Source: Blautia sp. (GTDB lineage Bacteria; Bacillota; Clostridia; Lachnospirales; Lachnospiraceae). Taken from it: a stretch of DNA of 59,500 bases. Positions 26,323 to 35,120 of the stretch are shown piece after piece. Under the pieces are notes generated by a model. It saw only the letters and a program-made list of their open reading frames with translations, did no database searches and was not told the DNA's origin. Position numbers and translations under genes: made by a program. The DNA is taken from positions 1-59,500 of the forward strand of contig JAFVGK010000172.1 of assembly GCA_017475035.1 (NCBI GenBank). Direction: 5' to 3'. How positions within the stretch are numbered: the stretch's first letter is position 1; each line of letters begins with the position of its first letter.

Positions 26323-28440
26323 ATGAAGATACGAAAAAAGGCTCCCTGTCCTTACGTGAAAGAACAACTGCAGGCAAAGGTCTGCCTTCTGCCGGGAGAT
26401 GATCTTGAAATTATGCTTGCGGATCCGTCTGTCAAGGAAGACTGTGTCAGAAACCTGATTTTCCTGGATTCTCGTAATCAGGCCTGGGCTGTGATTCCTC
26501 TGGGTGCTCCCAAAGAAAGAAAATATCGTGTTTCTTTGAAAGAGTTTCTTACGAAAGCTGCCCCGAAAACACAACGGCGTTCCCGCTTTTACCTGATCCT
26601 TGAAGCTGAGGAAAACACAGAGAAGAAACGTTTTTTGCTTACGGATCCCGCCGCGGTGGAAGCGGATCCTGATCTGAGACAGGAAAAAAAACAGGGAACC
26701 TGTCTTTCGTTTGGAACGGAAATATATCCCAGGGAATATGACGATGAGTGGGCAGATCTCATGGCGGCAGCTTATGTCAATATTGAGGGAGAATGGAGGC
26801 TGGTACTGGCGCAGAAAGGGGATGACGCAGCCTGTGGGATCGTCTGCAGCCTGAGGCGTCTTTCCATGCATGGAAAGACGCTTCGCATGACAGTTGAGGT
26901 TTCGGATGGAAAGTACCGTCTTTTGGAAATTGTCCTCCGCTTTCGCAGCAAGCTGGCGGAAGAGAGGATTGCCTTTCCGTTTCAGGTTATAAAGGAAAGG
27001 AAAAGAAACGGAAACCGTATTCTGACTCTTTCCCTGGATCTGTCAGGCGTACCGCTAAAAAGCCTGGCCTGGGGTGTGATAGCCTTTTTCTCGGATGAAA
27101 GTGACCCGGCATGTGTCTGTGAAACGACATTGTTGATTCCCTATGCTTACCGATTGTATCTCTCTTTCCTGTTTCATGGAAAATATAAAGGGGAAGACGG
27201 ATTTTTTCTCTATCCTTACAATAATGCCAGGGGAATGCTGTCCTTCCAGTACCGGCAGAAAAATCCCGCGGACAGCTTTTCCTTTCACGCGAAAGAGATC
27301 CTTGCTTTTCTGGTCTACCACATAGGTAAACCGTATTACCGGAGAAAACATATCCGGCTGGTGTTTGAAAAATTCTGTATGATGGCTCAGGATAACGGGT
27401 TTTATTTTTTCCGTTATTGTATGGAGCATCGGGAAAAAACAGAAAAGAAAGCACATTATTATTATGTGCTGAACCGGGATTCTTTGGACCGGGAAAATCT
27501 TCTGCCCTACAAGGACCGGGTTCTGGACTTTCTGAGCATCCGGCATATGATTTATCTGCAGGCAGCGGAAATCCTGATCAGTACCGACGGGAGGAATCAT
27601 CTGTATGCTTCGAATCCAAAGGCAAGCATTCTGAAACGGCCTTTACGGAAAAAACCTCTTGTGTTTTTACAGCATGGCGTTACGGCGTTTAAACGGGTGG
27701 ACTTTTTTTATGGGAAAGGAACGGCCAACAGCTGCGATCTTTTTGTAGTAACCTCCGATTTTGAAAAAGAAATCGTGCGGAATCATTTTGGCTACCGGGA
27801 GGATGAGATCGCGAACGCCGGCTTCGCCCGCTGGGATGTACTGACAGATAAATCCGAAGGCAGCAGGGAAATCCTGATCATGCCGACCTGGAGAGCCTGG
27901 CTGGAAAACACGACGGAGGGAGAATTCCTGCAAAGCGATTATTACCGGAATTATATGCAGCTTCTCAATACGCCAAGATTTTACGAACTGCTCAGAGAGC
28001 ATGATCTGACAGCCTGTTTCTATCTTCATTCCAAGCTTCGCGGCTTTCTGACGGATTTTACGGTACATTCTGACCGGATCAGGCTGGTTGAATTTGGTAC
28101 ATATCCGGCTAATGAGCTGCTGATGAAATGTCGTCTTCTGATTACGGATTACTCTTCTGTGAGCTGGGATGTATTGTATCAGGGAAAACCGGTCATCTTT
28201 TTCCAGTTTGACCGGCCGGCGTATATGGAGGCCCACGGAAGCTACGTCAACTTTGATACGGATCTCTTCGGAGACTGCACAAAAAATGTAGGTGAGCTTC
28301 TGGAAGCGATGGAACTGTGTATCCTCGATGGCATGCGTCTGCGTCCGGAGTATGCCAGAATGAGAGAGCGTTACTTCCCGATGGTGGATGACCAGAACAG
28401 CGCCAGAATCTGCGAAGCAATTGACAGAAAATGGGGCTGA
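26323..28440 (+). CDS. CDP-glycerol glycerophosphotransferase family protein 2
   Basis: A 705-residue paralogue of the protein at 21686-23344 with a longer N-terminal region (about 1-330) of unknown role. The catalytic half shows FLQHGVTAFKRVDFFYG (near 450), IMPTWRAWLE and LITDYSSVSWDVLYQGKP with the family DYSS motif. It is predicted to polymerise or add polyol-phosphate units on the inner face of the membrane. AAGAGGTGAAAATGT leads to the ATG. The next gene starts directly after its stop. Confidence 0.85.
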   Translation: MKIRKKAPCPYVKEQLQAKVCLLPGDDLEIMLADPSVKEDCVRNLIFLDSRNQAWAVIPLGAPKERKYRVSLKEFLTKAAPKTQRRSRFYLILEAEENTEKKRFLLTDPAAVEADPDLRQEKKQGTCLSFGTEIYPREYDDEWADLMAAAYVNIEGEWRLVLAQKGDDAACGIVCSLRRLSMHGKTLRMTVEVSDGKYRLLEIVLRFRSKLAEERIAFPFQVIKERKRNGNRILTLSLDLSGVPLKSLAWGVIAFFSDESDPACVCETTLLIPYAYRLYLSFLFHGKYKGEDGFFLYPYNNARGMLSFQYRQKNPADSFSFHAKEILAFLVYHIGKPYYRRKHIRLVFEKFCMMAQDNGFYFFRYCMEHREKTEKKAHYYYVLNRDSLDRENLLPYKDRVLDFLSIRHMIYLQAAEILISTDGRNHLYASNPKASILKRPLRKKPLVFLQHGVTAFKRVDFFYGKGTANSCDLFVVTSDFEKEIVRNHFGYREDEIANAGFARWDVLTDKSEGSREILIMPTWRAWLENTTEGEFLQSDYYRNYMQLLNTPRFYELLREHDLTACFYLHSKLRGFLTDFTVHSDRIRLVEFGTYPANELLMKCRLLITDYSSVSWDVLYQGKPVIFFQFDRPAYMEAHGSYVNFDTDLFGDCTKNVGELLEAMELCILDGMRLRPEYARMRERYFPMVDDQNSARICEAIDRKWG

Positions 28441-28461
28441 ATGCGGGGGGAAAGGACTGTC

Positions 28462-29664
28462 ATGCCAGCAAAAAACAAATTACGGCTTCTGACCCGGGGG
28501 TGGTTTGCAGATGCCGTGTCAGGAAATGAGATCGATCCCTGCCTCTGGATTTTTTCGGCAAAAGAAAATACAAGCTTTAACGATAATGCGAGACATCTGT
28601 TCCGCTATGTCCTGAAGCATTGTCCGGAAATCAGCCCCCGGTTTGTGATCAATGATGACAAAAAGCGGCAGGAGCTTTCAGGGATCTATGGGGAAGAGTT
28701 TTTTATTGAGACTCTTACCGTGAAGGGAATGAAGGAAGCGCTTCGCGGAGGGGTCTGGTTTACCTCAGCCGGACTTCCTGTGTACGGGCCTTTTGTGGGA
28801 AAGGGCAGGTATATCGTAAACCTGTGGCACGGCCTTCCGCTGAAAAAGATTGCTCTTCAGGATCCGAACCTTGGCAGGGCCAGCAGATTATATTTCAAAA
28901 CCATTTTTTCGGGAAATTACTCGTATGTTCTGACAAGCGCATCGGAACTGATTCCGGTGATGGCCCGGAGCCTGGGCGTGGCTGAGGAACAGGTGCGGGT
29001 CTGGGGACAGCCTCGCTGTGATGTCCTGATCCCTGACAGGGAGGGATTGTCCGAAAACAGACTTCAGAAAATAATCCTGTATGCGCCAACCTTCCGGGAT
29101 CATGTTCCGACAAGATTTTTCCCCTTCGATGATTTTGATCTGACAGAATGGAATCATTTCCTGGAGAAAGAGAAGATACTCCTCCTCCTTAGCCTGCATC
29201 CGCAGGAGATGTCTCTGGCGGAGCCTTATCTGGGAGAACGGATGCTGACGGCAGAGCAGGCGCTGGAGAAGGGGATTCTTACCTCGGCTGTGGAGCCTTT
29301 CAGGCTACACAGCTGGGACGCGGCGGAATATCTGCCATGCATGGATCTTTTGATTACGGACTATTCCAGCATTTATCTGGATTATCTCCTTTTGAATCGT
29401 CCGATGATTTTTTTGCCGTATGATCAAAAGGAATATGAAGAAAAAAGAGGCATGAATTTTCCTTACGAGGATGTCACGCCGGGTCCCAAACCCCGGACAA
29501 TGGCAGAGCTGATGGAATGTATCAGAATGGCGCTTTCAGGGGAAGACGGTTTTGAAGAGCAGAGAGTCAGGGTAAGGAATCGATTTCATGAAGTGAAAGG
29601 CTCCAGCTCAGAAATCATTGTAAGGGAAATGCTGGAGCGGATCAGAGGAAAAGATAGAAATTGA
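28462..29664 (+). CDS. CDP-glycerol glycerophosphotransferase family protein 3 (TagB-like)
   Basis: A 400-residue single-domain member, the TagB-like size. NLWHGLPLKKIALQDPN (near 115), LYAPTFRDH and LITDYSSIYLDYLLLNRP with YDQKEYEEKRGMNFPYED follow the standard order. Such enzymes add the first glycerol-phosphate to the linkage unit. The ATG at 28462 follows GGGGGGAAAGGA at good spacing; an ATG at 28441, directly after the previous stop, is possible but has a weaker ribosome-binding site. It is the last gene of the operon, ending at a strong terminator. Confidence 0.85.
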   Translation: MPAKNKLRLLTRGWFADAVSGNEIDPCLWIFSAKENTSFNDNARHLFRYVLKHCPEISPRFVINDDKKRQELSGIYGEEFFIETLTVKGMKEALRGGVWFTSAGLPVYGPFVGKGRYIVNLWHGLPLKKIALQDPNLGRASRLYFKTIFSGNYSYVLTSASELIPVMARSLGVAEEQVRVWGQPRCDVLIPDREGLSENRLQKIILYAPTFRDHVPTRFFPFDDFDLTEWNHFLEKEKILLLLSLHPQEMSLAEPYLGERMLTAEQALEKGILTSAVEPFRLHSWDAAEYLPCMDLLITDYSSIYLDYLLLNRPMIFLPYDQKEYEEKRGMNFPYEDVTPGPKPRTMAELMECIRMALSGEDGFEEQRVRVRNRFHEVKGSSSEIIVREMLERIRGKDRN

Positions 29665-29666
29665 TG

Positions 29667-29708
29667 AAAAAAGCCCAAAGGCAGTTTAAAATGCCTTCGG
29701 GCTTTTTT
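29667..29708. terminator. Bidirectional terminator of the wall-polymer operon and gdhA
   Basis: AAAAAAGCCC (29667-29676) pairs with GGGCTTTTTT (29699-29708), with inner arms AAGGCA and TGCCTT. A and T tracts on both sides let it serve the convergent gdhA gene too. Confidence 0.9.
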
Positions 29709-29733
29709 ATCCCGGAACCGCCCAAAAGAAGAT
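29709..29733 (+). repeat. Short repeat following a terminator, copy 1
   Basis: ATCCCGGAACCGCCCAAA directly after the terminator T-run recurs, with one change, after the tRNA-Val terminator at 34998-35018. The role is unknown. Confidence 0.45.
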
Positions 29734-29773
29734 GTCACCTGTCGGTGACGGGCGGCTCCACGAAAAGTATAAA

Positions 29774-31123
<1,350 letters not shown>

Positions 31124-31154
31124 CTATAACGCATGTTATACACTGTGACTTACT

Positions 31155-31213
31155 GTCCGGATGACTATTTTGTACCCTATCGCGCTTTGCGCTCCAGGAC
31201 AAAATATGTCTCC
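31155..31213 (-). promoter_or_regulatory. Structured leader element, gdhA copy
   Basis: Nearly identical to 1500-1559 before icd, same strand relative to the gene and same spacing. The stems TATTTTG/CAAAATA, CCT/AGG and GCGC/GCGC are kept, while differences fall mostly in loops (GAA to AAA; CAG to TAC region) and in the 3' flank. A promoter lies just upstream, so the element is in the transcribed leader. Confidence 0.65.
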
Positions 31214-31234
31214 TTAATCAGTGAAAAATCCGAA

Positions 31235-31263
31235 AGTTTACTCTCATTGTCTCTTGCTGTAAA
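31235..31263 (-). promoter_or_regulatory. Promoter of gdhA
   Basis: On the minus strand, TTTACA (31263-31258), a 17-bp spacer and TAAACT (31240-31235). Transcription would start near 31228 and give a leader of about 120 nt that includes the shared element. Confidence 0.55.
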
Positions 31264-31492
31264 AAAACAGGACGAAGATAATTCTTATTATCTTTCTCCG
31301 TAATCCTCGTGCAGCTGTGCGTGAGGTGAAAAACAAGGATCAGATAAGGGCAAAGCTTTCATGATCGTCTGTAAAGCCTGCTTTAAAGCCTGTATAAAAG
31401 ACAGGGGATGATCTGATCTGTCTCTATGCTGCCGCAAAGGCACGTGTTGGGTGCCTGACAGGGCAATCATTTATCGGGGCTTCACGACTTCG
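31262..31492 (-). ncRNA. Candidate structured small RNA upstream of gdhA
   Basis: Read on the minus strand, TATAAT (31504-31499) could start an RNA near 31492. The sequence folds well: CCG and CGTG near the 5' end pair with CACG and CGG near 31300; AGGCAC-CCAACAC-GTGCCT is a local hairpin; AGATCAGAT pairs with ATCTGATC around a shorter hairpin. AAGATAAT-ATTATCTT then TTTTTTT (31267-31261), seven nucleotides after the stem, marks a possible end. Size (~230 nt) and shape recall 6S RNA, but I cannot match its consensus with confidence. No reading frame fits. Confidence 0.4.
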
Positions 31493-31610
31493 GACGCTAT
31501 TATACACTAATGCGTTACAAAAGAAAAGAGTAAAATTATATTTCTCTTGCGTTAATTTTAAGAATGTGAGACAATAGGACAACGACATGGTCAAAACAGG
31601 CCAGATATTT

Positions 31611-31687
31611 GTTTCCGGGTGGCTGCAGGATCGCGGGAGCAGCTTTACTGCGAGCGATCCGTAGAATCAGGCTTATGTCGATGCAAT
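31611..31687 (-). repeat. Intergenic repeat family C, copy 3
   Basis: The reverse complement reads TTGCATCGACATAAGCCTGA and goes on to CCTGCAGCCACCCGG, matching 1579-1660. Confidence 0.6.
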
Positions 31688-31695
31688 CATATTTT

Positions 31696-31778
31696 TATGG
31701 TAAACGGACAGAATGCTTTATTCTGATTCGTTTACTGCGCCGGATTTACGCGGCGTAAGCCGTATATTTCCGCAGTAA
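31696..31778 (-). repeat. Intergenic repeat family A, copy 3 (inverted)
   Basis: The reverse complement contains TTACGCCGCGTAAATCCGGC, GTAAACGAATCAGAAT and TCTGTCCGTTTAC, as in copies 1, 2 and 4. It abuts repeat D copy 1. Confidence 0.6.
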
Positions 31779-31931
31779 GGAGCTGTGTAAAAATAACCGG
31801 TACAGATGGGGAAGGATAAATTCGTCCGGGCAGGGCGGCGGAAGGAACCACAGGAGTCTGCGGAGACTGACAACAGCTCAGCCCGGGCGGATTCAGACGA
31901 GCCGGATGTAAGGGTATTTATGCACGGATCC
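31777..31931 (+). repeat. Intergenic repeat family D, copy 1
   Basis: From AAGGAGCTGTGTAAAAATAA to TGCACGGATCC, with hairpin arms AATTCGTCCGGGC and GCCCGGGCGGATT. Copies occur at 44114-44184 (left part only) and 58674-58802 (complete, inverted). Confidence 0.7.
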
Positions 31932-31979
31932 TGAATTCGTGCGCATACTATAATATAGAATAGAAATGAGGGATCTGTT

Positions 31980-33194
31980 TTGAGAACATTTGAAAAATCT
32001 TCGAAGCTGGACAACGTTCTTTATGATGTGAGGGGACCCGTCGTGGACGAGGCCGGCAGGATGGAAGAAGAAGGCAAAGATATCCTGAAATTGAATATCG
32101 GAAATCCGGCGCCATTCGGTTTTTCCGCTCCGCAGGAAGTGATTCTGGATATGCTGAGCAATATCCGTTCCTCCCAGGGCTATTCTGATTCAAAAGGGAT
32201 CTTTTCCGCGAGAAAAGCCATTATGCAGTATTCTCAGCTCAAGCATATTCCCGGCGTGACGATGAACGATATCTATACAGGAAATGGCGTCAGCGAACTG
32301 ATCAATCTGTCCATGCAGGCTTTACTGAACAACGGAGACGAGATCCTGATCCCCTCTCCCGACTATCCGCTCTGGACGGCTACAGCCACCCTGGCAGGAG
32401 GCAATGTCGTGCATTACATCTGTGACGAACAGTCTGAGTGGTATCCTGACCTGGATGATATCCGCAGCAAGATTACAGATCGGACGAAAGCGATTGTTAT
32501 CATTAATCCGAATAATCCAACCGGAGCGGTATATCCGAAAGCCGTGCTGGAGGAGATTGCGCAGATAGCCAGAGAGCATGAGCTGATTATTTTCTCGGAT
32601 GAAATTTATGACCGCCTGGTGATGGATGGATATGAGCATACCTCTATAGCCGCCCTCGCACCGGATGTTTTTTGCGTGACCTTTTCGGGTTTGAGCAAAT
32701 CTCATATGATCGCGGGATTCCGGATTGGCTGGATGATTCTGAGCGGTGCGAAAAAGAAGGCCAAGGGCTATATCGAGGGACTGAATATGCTCTCGTCGAT
32801 GCGTCTTTGCTCGAATGTTCCGGCCCAGTCCATCGTACAGACAGCCCTGGGCGGCTATCAGAGCGTCAATGAATACATCCAGCCGGGCGGCAGAATATAT
32901 GAGCAGAGAGATTTTATTTATAAGGCTCTGATGGACATTCCGGGCGTCAGTGCCGTAAAGCCGAAGGCCGCTTTTTACATTTTCCCGAAGCTGGATAATG
33001 AGAGATTCCATATTTACGATGATGAAAAGTTTGCCCTGGATTTTCTGCATGAAAAGCAGGTGCTGATCGTTCCGGGCAAGGGCTTTAACTGGGGTCAGCC
33101 GGATCATTTCAGGATTGTATATCTGCCGAATATCCGCACCCTGGGAAATGCGATGACAAAGCTGAAAGACTTTTTGTCGACGTATATGCAATAA
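31980..33194 (+). CDS. PLP-dependent aminotransferase, alanine type (AlaA-like)
   Basis: Cytosolic class I/II aminotransferase of 404 residues, probably exchanging glutamate and pyruvate for alanine and 2-oxoglutarate. NPNNPTGAVYP (near 175) and the PLP-binding Lys in FSGLSKSHMIAGFRIGW (near 240) are clear, as is SDEIYDRLVMDG. The N-terminal GNPAPFGFSAPQEV is characteristic of the AlaA/YfbQ group. The start is taken as TTG at 31980 after ATGAGGGA because no ATG fits. It is divergent from gdhA, which would supply its glutamate. Other amino acid substrates are possible. Confidence 0.88.
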   Translation: MRTFEKSSKLDNVLYDVRGPVVDEAGRMEEEGKDILKLNIGNPAPFGFSAPQEVILDMLSNIRSSQGYSDSKGIFSARKAIMQYSQLKHIPGVTMNDIYTGNGVSELINLSMQALLNNGDEILIPSPDYPLWTATATLAGGNVVHYICDEQSEWYPDLDDIRSKITDRTKAIVIINPNNPTGAVYPKAVLEEIAQIAREHELIIFSDEIYDRLVMDGYEHTSIAALAPDVFCVTFSGLSKSHMIAGFRIGWMILSGAKKKAKGYIEGLNMLSSMRLCSNVPAQSIVQTALGGYQSVNEYIQPGGRIYEQRDFIYKALMDIPGVSAVKPKAAFYIFPKLDNERFHIYDDEKFALDFLHEKQVLIVPGKGFNWGQPDHFRIVYLPNIRTLGNAMTKLKDFLSTYMQ

Positions 33195-33237
33195 TCAGGA
33201 GTTCTTTTTGTTAAGAGGACCGGAAGGAAGGTAGCGT

Positions 33238-33771
33238 ATGAATCATATTGTCATCATCGGATTTATGGGATCTGGGAAGACAAAGGTCGGCAAGAGGCTG
33301 GCTAAGGATTATAATCTGCCCTTTATCGACCTGGACAAGGTCGTTGCGAAGAAAATGAAGATGCCGATCAGTGAGATTTTCAAAAAGATGGGAGAACCAT
33401 TTTACCGGGCAATGGAGACCTATATTGTGAAAGCCCTGATCGAGGATAAGGAACGAAAGGTCGTCTGTCTCGGGGCAGGATGTCCGATGCAGGAGCAGAA
33501 TGCGGAATTAATTCCGCAGCTTGGTACAGTGATTTACCTGAAAGGGACCCCTCAGGTTCTGATTGAAAAAATAAAGGAAAAACAGGGCAATCCCATCGAG
33601 CGGGAGGAAACGACGGTGGAACGGCTGACTGCCAAGATTGAAAGCCGTGATCCGCAGTATGGCAAGCTGGCGGATATCAAGGTTTCCATCAGCACCCATT
33701 CTTTTGACGCGATGATCGAAACAATAGAAAAAAAGCTGAGTGATCTGGAAAAAAAGTCCGAAAAAAAATGA
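33238..33771 (+). CDS. aroK: Shikimate kinase
   Basis: Phosphorylates shikimate in the aromatic amino acid pathway. The 177-residue product has Walker A GFMGSGKTKVGK (about 8-19), DLDKVVAKKMKMPISEIFKKMGE in the substrate-binding region, and the lid segment NPIEREETT. The usual GGG substrate-site triplet is replaced by LGAGCPM (near 80), an unusual variant, so a related small-molecule kinase is possible. GGAAGGAAGG precedes the ATG. It lies 43 bp after the aminotransferase gene, without other aro genes. Confidence 0.82.
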   Translation: MNHIVIIGFMGSGKTKVGKRLAKDYNLPFIDLDKVVAKKMKMPISEIFKKMGEPFYRAMETYIVKALIEDKERKVVCLGAGCPMQEQNAELIPQLGTVIYLKGTPQVLIEKIKEKQGNPIEREETTVERLTAKIESRDPQYGKLADIKVSISTHSFDAMIETIEKKLSDLEKKSEKK

Positions 33772-33779
33772 AAAAACAG

Positions 33780-33808
33780 TTGAAATTGAAGTGTTGATGA
33801 GTTATACT
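33780..33808 (+). promoter_or_regulatory. Promoter of efp
   Basis: TTGAAA (33780-33785), a 17-bp spacer and TATACT (33803-33808), 38 bp before the efp start. Confidence 0.8.
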
Positions 33809-33845
33809 AGCAAAGTCAGTTGACCGTGTTAAGGAGGAAGTATTT

Positions 33846-34403
33846 ATGATTTCAGCAGGTGAATTCAGAAATGGCATGACCGTAGAGATCGAAGGAAATG
33901 TATGCCAGATCGTTGAGTTCCAGCATGTCAAGCCGGGTAAAGGCGCTGCATTTGTCAGGACGAAATATAAGAACATTATTACCGGTTCCGTAGTTGAGAA
34001 GTCTTTCCGTCCGACGGAGAAATTCCCGACCGCTCGTATCGACCGTGTTGATATGCAGTATCTGTATAAGGATGGCGGGCTGTGCTATTTCATGAATACA
34101 GAAGATTATGAGCAGATCGGCCTGACAGAGGAGCAGGTCGGTGATGCGCTTAAATTCGTAAAAGAGAATGAGATGGTAAAGATTTGCTCACATAATGGCA
34201 ATGTCTTTGCAATTGAGCCTCCTCTTTTTGTTGAACTTGAGGTTACGGATACGGAGCCTGGTTTTGCCGGAAACACCGCACAGGGCGCGACAAAGCCGGC
34301 GACGGTAGAGACCGGTGCTCAGGTTCAGGTTCCTCTTTTTGTCAATACAGGTGACAGACTGAAGATTGATACCCGTACGGGCGAATATCTTTCCAGAGTC
34401 TGA
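33846..34403 (+). CDS. efp: Elongation factor P
   Basis: Ribosome-binding factor that relieves stalling at polyproline stretches. The 185-residue product has the KOW-like N domain with the tip segment [17 protein letters not shown] (Lys near residue 32) and two OB-like domains ending [17 protein letters not shown], the family signature. Length is normal. AAGGAGGAAG precedes the ATG. No modification enzyme genes (epmA, epmB or ymfI-like) are beside it. Confidence 0.97.
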   Translation: MISAGEFRNGMTVEIEGNVCQIVEFQHVKPGKGAAFVRTKYKNIITGSVVEKSFRPTEKFPTARIDRVDMQYLYKDGGLCYFMNTEDYEQIGLTEEQVGDALKFVKENEMVKICSHNGNVFAIEPPLFVELEVTDTEPGFAGNTAQGATKPATVETGAQVQVPLFVNTGDRLKIDTRTGEYLSRV

Positions 34404-34445
34404 TGCTGTATTTTCGGATTGTCAGAATTTGATAAGAAGGCAGGA

Positions 34446-34474
34446 TTGTCTGTCCGGATTGTCATTTCTATAAC
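34446..34474 (+). promoter_or_regulatory. Likely promoter of the tmRNA gene
   Basis: TTGTCT (34446-34451), a 17-bp spacer and TATAAC (34469-34474). A hairpin CTGCGATG/CATCGCAG (34474-34506) follows and would lie in the 5' part of the precursor or end leftover efp transcription. Confidence 0.5.
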
Positions 34475-34537
34475 TGCGATGGTGCTTGGATCTGGCATCA
34501 TCGCAGGGAATATCCTTTCAGGAGTTCCCGATTGCCA

Positions 34538-34886
34538 GGGCTTGTACTGGTTTCGACGGGGGTTTTGAAGTTGGGGCAGCCATCCGCAGTTTCCCATTCT
34601 GCGCTAAAAAGGGAATTTTTAAATATAAACGCTAACGATTATTCTTTAGCAATGGCGGCTTAACAGCCACCCGTCAGTCGATTGCACCCATACTTTCGGT
34701 TACTGGCGTCATGGATGTGGGAAACGTTGTCGGGTAAGCTTTGCCCCGGCAGACGTAAAATGAAGCTACTGAAGTGGTAAGCCTGTCATTGGGCGTGCCA
34801 TGGAGGGAATGTCAAAACGATGACTGTGATGGGAGAAACCACAAGGGATGGGCTTTCGGACGCGGGTTCGATTCCCGCCAGGTCCA
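34538..34886 (+). ncRNA. ssrA: Transfer-messenger RNA (tmRNA)
   Basis: The 5' GGGCTTG pairs with CAGGTCC at the 3' end to make the acceptor stem, and GGTTCGATTCCCGCC is the T arm. CTGGTTTCGACGGGG near the 5' end is the conserved tmRNA start. The tag frame reads GCT AAC GAT TAT TCT TTA GCA ATG GCG GCT TAA, giving ANDYSLAMAA. CCA is not encoded. A tRNA-Val gene follows after 3 bp. Confidence 0.95.
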
Positions 34887-34889
34887 CTT

Positions 34890-34963
34890 GGAAGCATAGC
34901 TCAGCTGGGATGAGCGTTCGCCTCACACGCGAGAGGTCATGGGTTCGAGCCCCATTGCTTCCA
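34890..34963 (+). tRNA. tRNA-Val, anticodon CAC
   Basis: The acceptor arms GGAAGCA and TGCTTCC pair over 7 bp with discriminator A. The anticodon stem TTCGC/GCGAG encloses the loop CTCACAC, so the anticodon is CAC (Val, GTG codons). GGGTTCGAGCCCC forms the T arm. CCA is not encoded. Confidence 0.93.
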
Positions 34964-34965
34964 TT

Positions 34966-34998
34966 AAAAACACAGGGATTGTTCCCTGTGTTTTTTTT
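34966..34998 (+). terminator. Terminator after tRNA-Val
   Basis: CACAGGGA (34971-34978) pairs with TCCCTGTG (34983-34990) followed by eight T. Confidence 0.9.
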
Positions 34999-35018
34999 AT
35001 CCCGGAACCGTCCAAAGG
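34998..35018 (+). repeat. Short repeat following a terminator, copy 2
   Basis: ATCCCGGAACCGTCCAAA follows the T-run, as at 29709-29733. Confidence 0.45.
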
Positions 35019-35041
35019 AAAATGCCGCCGGAATCATTTTA

Positions 35042-35070
35042 TTGATTTTTAACGCAAGATAAGGCATAAT
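35042..35070 (+). promoter_or_regulatory. Promoter of the ABC exporter gene
   Basis: TTGATT (35042-35047), a 17-bp spacer and CATAAT (35065-35070), 50 bp before the GTG start. Confidence 0.6.
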
Positions 35071-35120
35071 ACAAAAGAGAACAAGCGGGTTTTTAAGTTT
35101 TAAAAAGAGGATGAACGGTC

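Larger units (their letters stand above)
31214..31979. other. Repeat-rich intergenic island between gdhA and the aminotransferase gene
   Basis: No protein gene is supported between gdhA and the aminotransferase. From left to right it holds the gdhA promoter, the candidate small RNA, an AT-rich stretch, repeat C copy 3, repeat A copy 3 (inverted), repeat D copy 1, and a TATAAT-like box near 31950 that may serve the aminotransferase gene. Confidence 0.6.

Noticed and set aside
34404-34537. Possible small gene between efp and the tmRNA gene
   Set aside because: The stretch holds a promoter and a hairpin only; no frame with a ribosome-binding site is present.
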